Positions 1 through 5,472 of a DNA stretch of 5,472 bases are shown here, piece after piece. The stretch covers positions 1 to 5,472 of the forward strand of contig JBJOLU010000122.1 in assembly GCA_046052705.1 (NCBI GenBank). The letters are read 5' to 3'. Numbering within the stretch: the stretch's first letter is position 1; each line of letters starts with the position of its first letter. A program made the translations under genes and the position numbers. The notes under the pieces are model-generated. The model worked only from the letters and a program-made list of their open reading frames with translations. It did no database searches and had not been told where the DNA came from. This DNA is from JBBATK01 sp046052705 (GTDB taxonomy: Bacteria > Bacteroidota > Ignavibacteria > Kapaibacteriales > NICIL-2).

Positions 1-1137
1 AACAAAACCTGCGGAGCTATCGATTACATCGTCTTGCCGAAGGCGTCCGGCTCCCAAGGTTATTGCAGCCAAACCCAATTCGCGGGTGGCAAAAGCAGTA
101 ATAGTTCCACCCTGCTCGGCCCTGAGATCTGCATAGGGAGTGGCTTCGTAATGCAGGCACGATTGATGCCAGTCCCCGCCTTGGGCGCTAAGCATGGTAT
201 GAAACACAGCATGTGCCTTTGCGCTAGTCCACGCCTCGCGAACAAGCTCTGTGGCTTCAACGGCGCTTAGCTCGGGCCGTGCCAGCATGAGCATGCGCGA
301 AGCACACAGCTCTGTAAGCTCCACGATATCCGGCGGAGCATCATCGCGGGATTGTAAACATGCGTCGGTCTCTACCATTTCCAACCAATTTCCCACAGCC
401 CGCCCCAGCGGCTCATCCATGCGGGTGAAGAGAATGCGAAACGGCAAGCCTACTTCTTTAGCCACACCCATCATGCGTTGGGCAAGTTCTTGTGCAGCGT
501 CCATGCTCTGCATGAATGCACCACGCCCCACTTTCATATCCAGCACCAAGCCCTGAATATCTTCCACGAGTTTTTTGCTAAGTATCGAGGCAGTGATTAA
601 GGCAGACGATTCCACCGTGCCGGTTACATCGCGAAGAGCATAGAGTATGCGATCGGCCGGGGCTATATCGCTGGAGGCCTTGATCATGAAGCACCCATGC
701 TGCTCCAGAAAAGCGCTAAGCTCTGCATCGCTGAATTCCATGCGAAGCCCGGCCACCGATTCCAGTTTGTCTACCGTGCCACCGGTGTGGCCAAGCCCCC
801 GGCCGCTCATCATGGGAACATGCACTCCGCACGCCGCAACGATGGGCACCAGTAGCAACGAGATTTTATCCCCCACGCCACCGGTAGAATGTTTGTCTAT
901 GCGGGGCACGGAATGCGGGAATTGATAGCGGCGCCCGCTGTCGCGCATGGCCATGGTGAGAGCGCCCGTTTCGGCCGCACTCATTCCGCGGGTACATACG
1001 GCCATCAGAAAAGCTGCCGCTTGGGCGTCGTTGATACTCCCGCCGGTTACTCCCTGCACAAAGCCCGCCACTTCCTGCGGGCTGAGCTCTGCTCCATCGC
1101 GTTTCTTTCGCAACACCTCGGCAGGAATCAGCTTCAT
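1..1137 (-). CDS. deoA: Thymidine / pyrimidine-nucleoside phosphorylase, C-terminus cut by window edge
   Basis: This cytosolic salvage enzyme converts thymidine (or uridine/deoxyuridine) and phosphate to the free base and (deoxy)ribose-1-phosphate. The frame is open from the ATG at 1137 to the left edge, giving 379 codons; E. coli DeoA has 440 residues, so about 60 are missing. The helical N-terminal segment (MKLIPAEVLRKKRDG) is typical and supports this start. The phosphate-binding motif DKHSTGGVGD lies at 81-90 and the family signature SGRGLGHTGGTVDKLES at 111-127. The E. coli ligand residues K84, S86, S113, T123, R171, S186 and K190 align, at a constant offset of two, with K82, S84, S111, T121, R169, S184 and K188. 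The C-terminal GAGR and IDSSAGF motifs are also present. Several neighbouring conserved positions differ (see findings). The ATG has no Shine-Dalgarno sequence. The gene diverges from the methyltransferase gene. A strict thymidine versus a broader pyrimidine substrate range cannot be settled from the sequence. Confidence 0.95.
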   Translation of the reverse strand, partial: MKLIPAEVLRKKRDGAELSPQEVAGFVQGVTGGSINDAQAAAFLMAVCTRGMSAAETGALTMAMRDSGRRYQFPHSVPRIDKHSTGGVGDKISLLLVPIVAACGVHVPMMSGRGLGHTGGTVDKLESVAGLRMEFSDAELSAFLEQHGCFMIKASSDIAPADRILYALRDVTGTVESSALITASILSKKLVEDIQGLVLDMKVGRGAFMQSMDAAQELAQRMMGVAKEVGLPFRILFTRMDEPLGRAVGNWLEMVETDACLQSRDDAPPDIVELTELCASRMLMLARPELSAVEATELVREAWTSAKAHAVFHTMLSAQGGDWHQSCLHYEATPYADLRAEQGGTITAFATRELGLAAITLGAGRLRQDDVIDSSAGFV

Positions 1138-1142
1138 GATTG

Positions 1143-1150
1143 TAATTTTG
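1143..1150 (+). promoter_or_regulatory. Candidate Bacteroidota-type -7 promoter element for the methyltransferase gene
   Basis: TAATTTTG fits the Bacteroidota -7 consensus TAnnTTTG at every defined position. It lies in the 38-base gap between the two divergent genes. A start of transcription about 7 bases downstream would leave a leader of roughly 19 bases before the ATG at 1176. No convincing TTG -33 element is seen at the usual 19-21 base spacing. On the opposite strand, GATGTTTG (1206 down to 1199) matches the same consensus at all but one defined position and could serve the phosphorylase gene, but this is weaker. Confidence 0.35.
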
Positions 1151-1175
1151 TTCGTGACACTATTGCTCGCCCTTC

Positions 1176-1985
1176 ATGTCCTTCCAGGCGCTTTCGGACA
1201 AACATCGTAAACTCGTTCGATCCCTCCATCTGCGAAAGCACCGAGATGAGGAACTTCTGTTTGTGGCAGAGGGAATAAAAGTTGTGCAGGAACTTTTGAA
1301 CAGTTCCTATGGTATAGAGTTCCTGTGTGTGGCGGAGCCACGCAGCTCAAACTTTCCGGAGCTGCTGCGGCGCGCTCAGCGTGCATCCATTCCTACATAT
1401 GCTTGCTCAGAAAAAGTATTCTCGTCTATCAGCGACACACCCTCGCCCCAAGGTGTCTTGGCGGTGGCACGAATGCCGGAAGACATAACTATACTGCAAA
1501 ACTCCGAGAGTTTACAAAGCTCCGAGAGCCGCAAGAGCGCATTGAATCTAGGCCCGCGGGTAGTGGCACTGGATGGCGTGCAGGACCCGGGCAATACCGG
1601 AACAATTGTTCGCACAGCGCATTTTTTTGGATACAGTGCCGTGCTTTTGGGTTCGCAGTCTACCGATAGATTCAACGGGAAGTTCATACGCTCGGCTATG
1701 GGGTCGTCCTTTCATATTCCCTGCATCGCCTGCGATTTACCGGCAGCACTTGGCAGCATTCGATCGGTTCATACGGTAATCGGTGCCGATGCTCATGCCG
1801 CAACACCCCTGCAGCAATGCGCCGTGCCCGAGAATCTCTGTATTGTGATCGGCAGCGAAGGCGCGGGAATTTCTACAGAGGTGAATGCGCTGCTGGATCA
1901 TCGCTTTGTTATTAGCGGTCGCGGTGGAGCCGAGTCGCTCAATGCCTCGGTGGCCGCCGGAATCTGCCTGCAGTATTTTTCTTGA
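1176..1985 (+). CDS. TrmH/RlmB-family (SpoU, SPOUT class) RNA 2'-O-methyltransferase
   Basis: The predicted protein (269 residues) transfers a methyl group from S-adenosylmethionine to a ribose 2'-OH in rRNA or tRNA, acting as a dimer in the cytosol. Residues 1-100 form the L30e-like substrate-binding domain, with the usual opening RKLVRSLHLRKHRDEELLFVAEG (11-33) in which RSL, RDE and FVAEG are typical. The knotted SPOUT domain follows at about 128-269. Motif 1 is LDGVQDPGNTGTIVRTA (132-148) with N140 and catalytic R146. Then come FNGKFIRSAMGSSFHIP (166-182), motif 2 IVIGSEGAGIS (223-233) and motif 3 AESLNASVAAG (252-262) with N256. Length is normal. The ATG at 1176 puts the family motif at the expected distance from the N-terminus, and no Shine-Dalgarno sequence precedes it. 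The stop is 16 bases before the RdgB gene, which suggests co-transcription. The target nucleotide cannot be assigned, so no gene symbol is given. Confidence 0.93.
   Translation: MSFQALSDKHRKLVRSLHLRKHRDEELLFVAEGIKVVQELLNSSYGIEFLCVAEPRSSNFPELLRRAQRASIPTYACSEKVFSSISDTPSPQGVLAVARMPEDITILQNSESLQSSESRKSALNLGPRVVALDGVQDPGNTGTIVRTAHFFGYSAVLLGSQSTDRFNGKFIRSAMGSSFHIPCIACDLPAALGSIRSVHTVIGADAHAATPLQQCAVPENLCIVIGSEGAGISTEVNALLDHRFVISGRGGAESLNASVAAGICLQYFS
1497..1532 (+). repeat. 18-base tandem duplication in the methyltransferase interdomain linker
   Basis: Two adjacent 18-base units (1497-1514 and 1515-1532) share 13 of their first 14 bases: CAAAACTCCGAGAG and CAAAGCTCCGAGAG. They encode QNSESL (residues 108-113) and QSSESR (114-119). 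The reading frame is kept because the unit is exactly six codons. The repeat lies between the L30e-like domain and the SPOUT domain, where added length should be tolerated. Confidence 0.7.
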
Positions 1986-2001
1986 TGCATCGCCCACACG
2001 C

Positions 2002-3309
2002 ATGACCATTCTTATAGCCACGAACAACCGTCACAAAGTAGAAGAGATGCTGCATATTCTGCAGCGCGCGGATTCCTCGTTGGTGGTACTCACACCGGCC
2101 GATCTTCCGCAGGGCAGTATAGACGTAGACGAGACCGGCTCTACTCTGGAAGAGAACGCATATCTAAAAGCGCGTGCCTTTTTTGAGCACACGGGAATTC
2201 CCTGCATCGCCGATGATACCGGCCTGGAGATAGACGCCTTGGGCGGTAAGCCCGGCGTACGCTCTGCTCGCTTTGCTCACGACAACGCCACCTACGAGGA
2301 AAATCTCCTGCTAGCTCTACAGATGCTCTCGGCTACGCCGCCCCCACACAGAACCGCACGTTTCCGCACGGTGATGTGCTATGTAGACTCGCTGCGCACG
2401 CTATTCGCCGAAGGCGAGTGCCCGGGACATATAAGCGAAGAGCCTCGCGGCAGTAATGGTTTTGGCTACGACCCCGTGTTTGTACCCGATGGATACCAAA
2501 CCACCTTTGCGCAGATGACAGCCGAGATCAAGAACTCTCTCTCGCATCGCTCACGGGCGCTGCAGAATATGAGCGCGGTGCTTACACGCGGCGTCATCGA
2601 ACCGGAATCGCAGAATGTAGGTGCACCGGAACCACTACGTATCGCCACACCGGCAGCACCACATGCAGCTCGCCGCATTCTATGCCGCATCGCTGCAGCA
2701 GCGGCGGCAAACAACGAACACGCTCTGCGCAGCGCCATAACTCTTGCTGCTACGCATGGCGTTCCCATGAGCGATGTGTATGAAGTGTTGCTTCAGAGTT
2801 ATCTCTTCGCAGGATTTCCTGCCGCACTAGAGTCGCTGAATATTCTTGACGAGCTTCGCAAATCCGAGCGAGCATCAGCGCCTGATTCACCGAATGATGG
2901 CAGGCGAGCATTGAATCACGAGTATGCTTATGATGCCGACGAGTTTCGCACACGTGGGCTGGAAACCTGCAAGAAAATCTACACGGATGTATTCGAGAAA
3001 ATGATGCAGCGCCTTGGTGATACCTCGCCGGAACTGGCATCGTGGATGATTGTGGAAGGATATGGCAAAGTGCTTTCGCGACCGCAGCTCGATGTATGCA
3101 CTCGCGAACTGGTGAACGTAGCCGTGCTCACCGTGATGGGGCGTCCGCGTCAGCTGTATTCGCACCTGCGGGGCGCACTCAACACCGGCGCAGGCGAAAC
3201 AGAAATCACCGATGCTCTGGAGACCGCTATGGGGCTGGCTTCCGGCACTGCACTACACAGCGCCTTTGGTGTGTGGGACACATTACGTGAACGCCGAAAT
3301 TCATCATGA
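2002..3309 (+). CDS. rdgB: RdgB/HAM1 XTP/dITP pyrophosphatase fused to a duplicated CMD (AhpD-like) domain
   Basis: One uninterrupted frame of 435 residues joins two folds. Residues 1-195 are a full RdgB/HAM1 enzyme, which hydrolyses dITP, XTP and ITP to monophosphate and pyrophosphate and so keeps deaminated purines out of DNA and RNA. Visible motifs are ATNNRHKVEE (6-15), ENAYLKA (51-57), IADDTGLEIDALGGKPGVRS (69-88) with the catalytic aspartate at D72, GSNGFGYDPVF (150-160) and SHR (181-183). E. coli RdgB has 197 residues. After a Pro/Ala-rich linker (196-220), residues 225-430 resemble carboxymuconolactone decarboxylase family repeats: a first half with YEVLLQSYLFAGFPAALESL (260-279), and a second with VLSRPQLDVCTRELVNVAVL (357-376) and HLRGALNTG (388-396). 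There is no CxxC, so AhpD-type peroxidase activity is unlikely. The frame extends upstream to 1885, but the RdgB N-terminus begins at the ATG at 2002, 16 bases after the methyltransferase stop. The pyrophosphatase call is firm; the function of the second part is unknown. Confidence 0.92.
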   Translation: MTILIATNNRHKVEEMLHILQRADSSLVVLTPADLPQGSIDVDETGSTLEENAYLKARAFFEHTGIPCIADDTGLEIDALGGKPGVRSARFAHDNATYEENLLLALQMLSATPPPHRTARFRTVMCYVDSLRTLFAEGECPGHISEEPRGSNGFGYDPVFVPDGYQTTFAQMTAEIKNSLSHRSRALQNMSAVLTRGVIEPESQNVGAPEPLRIATPAAPHAARRILCRIAAAAAANNEHALRSAITLAATHGVPMSDVYEVLLQSYLFAGFPAALESLNILDELRKSERASAPDSPNDGRRALNHEYAYDADEFRTRGLETCKKIYTDVFEKMMQRLGDTSPELASWMIVEGYGKVLSRPQLDVCTRELVNVAVLTVMGRPRQLYSHLRGALNTGAGETEITDALETAMGLASGTALHSAFGVWDTLRERRNSS

Positions 3310-3355
3310 GATTTCTGAACTCACATCCCGGAGTCTGACTTCACTAGACGTATCG

Positions 3356-3363
3356 TAGCTATG
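3356..3363 (+). promoter_or_regulatory. Weak candidate -7 element upstream of the carboxypeptidase gene
   Basis: TAGCTATG differs from the Bacteroidota consensus TAnnTTTG at one defined position. It lies in the 90-base gap after the RdgB-CMD gene. A start about 7 bases downstream would give a leader of about 30 bases before the ATG at 3400. A CTG at 3335-3337 stands near where a -33 TTG would be expected. No clear terminator hairpin was found in the gap, so read-through from the upstream genes is also possible. Confidence 0.2.
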
Positions 3364-3399
3364 TATTGCAGATACGCACAGCAGATACACACCACCACT

Positions 3400-5016
3400 A
3401 TGAATCACAACCCTTCTCCGCTATTGCTTGCAGCTTCGCAACGATTCGCACTGCGACTTCTGCAGCTGCTTGTAGCCGCTGTTGCCATAGGCGCTACCGG
3501 GCCGAGTAGTGATGCCGGCGCGATGATAAAAGCAGACACCACTCGCAACGATAAACGCCCCACGCGCAGCGCAGTTCGCGAGTTGCAGCGGGATATCGAC
3601 GGCATCCTTGCTTCTCGAGACTTCAACCACGCAAACATTGGTGTATCGGTGGTATCTGCAGAAAGTGGCGAAGTGCTGTATCGCATGAACGACGAACGCA
3701 TGTTCGTGCCGGCGAGCACGCTGAAGTTATTCACCACTGCAGCAGCGCTGGAGAGTTTGGGTAAAGATTTTCGCTACAGCACGCGGCTGTATTTGGATGG
3801 CAATGTTTCGTCCGGTGGTGAATTCCGTGGCAACATGCTTATTCGCGGCAGCGGCGATCCCACCTGGAGTGCATTTTTCAAGCGCGACGCTCTTGCTATT
3901 CTGGACAGCTGGGTGGCCAAGCTGGACTCGCTGGGCATCACCGGTGTGCGCGGCGCAATTGTGGTAGACGACTCCTACTTCGACAACGAGCAAACAGCAC
4001 CCGGATGGATGATAGACGATGTGAGCTATGCCTATTCCCCGCATGTGAGTGCTCTGAACGCCTACGACAACACCGTGGAGCTGCGCCTTGCACCGGGCCG
4101 CGAAATAGGAGCCGGCGCCACATGCGAAGTATTCCCGGACAGAACCGGCGTGCGGGTGGACTGCCATGTGCGTACCATTGCCATGGATGAACCCGATGAA
4201 GTTCGGGCTGTTCGCAAACCCGGCAGTAACGACATACGCGTTGATGGCACTATAGCGGCAGCCGGCGCGGGAGACACCACCCGCAGCGTCCTGCGCGTTA
4301 CCGTGGAGGACCCATCGCTGTATGTAGGAACATTACTGAAGAATGCCTTGGAGCACCATGGCATGCGGGTGCGAGCGGAAGTGACCCCGCTATACTCGGC
4401 CCTGCCCGCTACCACAGAGCCATCACTGAAACGCAAGAGTTATGCAGAGATGGATCCCGTGTGCGAAACCTTCTCACCGCCGTTGTCCGAGATTATCAAT
4501 GTGATCAACACACACTCGCATAACCTTTGCGCGGAAGCGCTGATCAAGACCATAGGCAAGGAAAGCAGTAGTATGGGAAGTTGGGAAAGCGGCACCGAAG
4601 CGGTGAAGAAGTTTCTGGCGCAAAAAGGTATGCAGCAAGACGACTTCATCATGGTGGATGGCAGCGGACTTTCGCGCTTGAATCTTTGCGCTCCAAGCCA
4701 GCTGACATACCTGCTTACAACTATGCTCAAAAGCCCGTCACGCGAACACTTTCTAAACTCCCTTGCCGTACCAGGCGCTCCGGGAACGCTAAAGAATCGT
4801 GTGGTAGGTACTCTGGCAGAGAAACATCTGAAAGCAAAGACCGGCTCGATGAATAATGTGAGTAACATTGCCGGGTATGTTACCACCCGAGACAACGAAA
4901 CCTTGTGCTTCGCCATTATGCTGAACAATTACACCGTGCCCGATGCACTGGCACGGTCGCTCCAGGATGTAGTGTGCATGCGCCTTGCAAGCTTTACGCG
5001 CAAAGCGGAAAAGTAA
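3400..5016 (+). CDS. dacB: D-alanyl-D-alanine carboxypeptidase/endopeptidase, PBP4 type (peptidase S13)
   Basis: This periplasmic serine enzyme removes the terminal D-Ala from peptidoglycan stem peptides and/or cleaves D-Ala-mDAP cross-links. The 538-residue product begins with a signal peptide: R15 and R19, a hydrophobic core to about residue 32, and an A-x-A cleavage site ending at A41. The three penicillin-binding motifs are in order: STLK (106-109; nucleophile S106, K109), SHN (373-375) and KTG (480-482). The long stretch between the first two motifs is the extra domain typical of PBP4, and it carries GSGDPT (150-155), VDDSYF (189-194) and the SALNAYDN segment (217-224). DGSGLSRLN (420-428) is also characteristic. 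E. coli DacB is shorter, at 477 residues. The ATG at 3400 was chosen over the in-frame ATG at 3361 because it gives a normal signal peptide; the earlier start would add 13 polar residues. No Shine-Dalgarno sequence precedes it. The middle His of SHN replaces the Asp of E. coli PBP4. Confidence 0.94.
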   Translation: MNHNPSPLLLAASQRFALRLLQLLVAAVAIGATGPSSDAGAMIKADTTRNDKRPTRSAVRELQRDIDGILASRDFNHANIGVSVVSAESGEVLYRMNDERMFVPASTLKLFTTAAALESLGKDFRYSTRLYLDGNVSSGGEFRGNMLIRGSGDPTWSAFFKRDALAILDSWVAKLDSLGITGVRGAIVVDDSYFDNEQTAPGWMIDDVSYAYSPHVSALNAYDNTVELRLAPGREIGAGATCEVFPDRTGVRVDCHVRTIAMDEPDEVRAVRKPGSNDIRVDGTIAAAGAGDTTRSVLRVTVEDPSLYVGTLLKNALEHHGMRVRAEVTPLYSALPATTEPSLKRKSYAEMDPVCETFSPPLSEIINVINTHSHNLCAEALIKTIGKESSSMGSWESGTEAVKKFLAQKGMQQDDFIMVDGSGLSRLNLCAPSQLTYLLTTMLKSPSREHFLNSLAVPGAPGTLKNRVVGTLAEKHLKAKTGSMNNVSNIAGYVTTRDNETLCFAIMLNNYTVPDALARSLQDVVCMRLASFTRKAEK

Positions 5017-5037
5017 ATTGCACCGCCGGAGCTCATC

Positions 5038-5457
5038 TTAAGCGCCGCCCATCCAAAAGCTCATGCCGCGTAATTGCGCCACGCCAACAATAATCAAAAC
5101 AAGTGTTGCCGTTACATACAACAGCGCGCGGGTATTGCGGGCAGATGCTTCGGCCTTTCGTGCCATCGGCGCCATGTGGCTCAAGCCCAAGGCTAGAATC
5201 ATGGTAACGGCATGCTCCATATGATGGCGAAGCGCGCTCATGTCCCACGATGCAGCCGAGCCCACGCGGTAAAGCAAGATTAGCCCGATGACAAACTGCA
5301 GTGTCATCAAGGCAGAGAAGATGCGGAGCATCAAAAGTTCGCTGCGGCCAAACTCCGCCTTGCGCAGCATGTTCCACACAAGTTTAGCGATAGCAACAAC
5401 CGCTATGAGCACAAAGAGATTTCGGTTGTGAGAGTGTAGTACCAGAAGTGTGTCCAT
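5038..5457 (-). CDS. Small four-helix integral membrane protein, His-rich, function unknown
   Basis: The 139-residue product has four likely membrane helices at about 13-30, 43-64, 81-97 and 111-130, with basic loops between them (RK at 32-33, RK at 100-101). It begins with LVLHSHNRNLFVL (5-17). This resembles the LHSWxRWxVL opening of small uncharacterised membrane proteins of Bacteroidota and neighbours, a resemblance recalled from memory rather than searched. Histidines H8 and H10 at the first helix, RHHMEH (77-82) at the third helix and LSH (92-94) within it could face one another inside the membrane, which would suit haem or metal binding, but this is inference. The ATG at 5457 has only 15 bases of upstream sequence in the window and no Shine-Dalgarno sequence. 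The gene converges on the carboxypeptidase gene, with 21 bases between the stops and no obvious shared hairpin terminator. Confidence 0.8.
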   Translation of the reverse strand: MDTLLVLHSHNRNLFVLIAVVAIAKLVWNMLRKAEFGRSELLMLRIFSALMTLQFVIGLILLYRVGSAASWDMSALRHHMEHAVTMILALGLSHMAPMARKAEASARNTRALLYVTATLVLIIVGVAQLRGMSFWMGGA

Positions 5458-5472
5458 AGAGCTTTTGTTAAA

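Noticed and set aside
251..1278. Plus-strand open frames of 87-129 codons across the phosphorylase region
   Set aside because: They are shadows of the clearly coding minus-strand phosphorylase gene, with Ser/Ala/Pro/Arg-rich products and no family signature.
1885..2001. Upstream extension of the RdgB-CMD reading frame, adding 39 residues with a hydrophobic stretch that mimics a signal peptide
   Set aside because: It overlaps the conserved C-terminal SPOUT motif 3 of the methyltransferase in another frame, and RdgB homologues begin at the MTILIATNN segment, which is the ATG at 2002.
3306..3338. Ten-codon frame (MRFLNSHPGV) starting in an ATGA overlap with the RdgB-CMD stop
   Set aside because: It is too short, with no homology or coding signal visible, so it cannot be supported as a gene.
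3361..3399. Earlier in-frame ATG for the carboxypeptidase gene
   Set aside because: It would place 13 polar residues before a normal signal peptide, and it overlaps the candidate -7 promoter element at 3356-3363.
4440..4928. Antisense 162-codon open frame within the carboxypeptidase gene
   Set aside because: It lies opposite the part of dacB that encodes SHN, DGSGLSRLN and KTG, its product shows no recognisable motif, and long antisense frames are common at this base composition.
5017..5037. Possible bidirectional terminator between the convergent genes
   Set aside because: The 21-base gap holds only a GAGCTC palindrome and short CGCC/GGCG-like runs; there is no stem long enough and no T-tract on either strand.

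Overview
The window looks like an ordinary chromosomal stretch from a member of the Bacteroidota/Chlorobiota side of the FCB group, possibly a Kapabacteria- or Ignavibacteria-like lineage. This is an inference. It rests on base composition a little above half G+C, on the absence of a Shine-Dalgarno-like purine tract before any of the five start codons, on a good match to the Bacteroidota -7 promoter element (TAnnTTTG) in front of one gene, and on the general style of the proteins. There are no RNA genes, insertion sequences, CRISPR arrays or phage genes.

Layout from left to right. Positions 1-1137 (minus strand) hold the N-terminal 379 codons of a thymidine/pyrimidine-nucleoside phosphorylase, which runs off the left edge. 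A 38-base divergent gap separates it from three plus-strand genes. These are a SPOUT-class (TrmH/RlmB family) RNA 2'-O-methyltransferase (1176-1985), an unusual two-part protein (2002-3309), and a PBP4-type D-Ala-D-Ala carboxypeptidase/endopeptidase with a signal peptide (3400-5016). A small four-helix membrane protein (5038-5457, minus strand) converges on the last gene, with 21 bases between the two stop codons.

The most notable item is the gene at 2002-3309. Its first ~195 residues are a complete RdgB/HAM1 non-canonical purine NTP pyrophosphatase, with all the usual motifs. One uninterrupted reading frame then continues through a short linker into ~215 residues of a duplicated carboxymuconolactone decarboxylase (CMD/AhpD-like) fold. 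RdgB is normally a stand-alone protein of about 200 residues, so this joins a nucleotide-pool cleaning enzyme to an alpha-helical domain of unknown substrate.

Functionally the genes are mostly housekeeping: pyrimidine deoxynucleoside salvage, RNA modification, nucleotide-pool sanitation and peptidoglycan remodelling. The methyltransferase and the RdgB-CMD gene are only 16 bases apart and are probably co-transcribed. The carboxypeptidase, 90 bases further on, may be read through or may have its own promoter.
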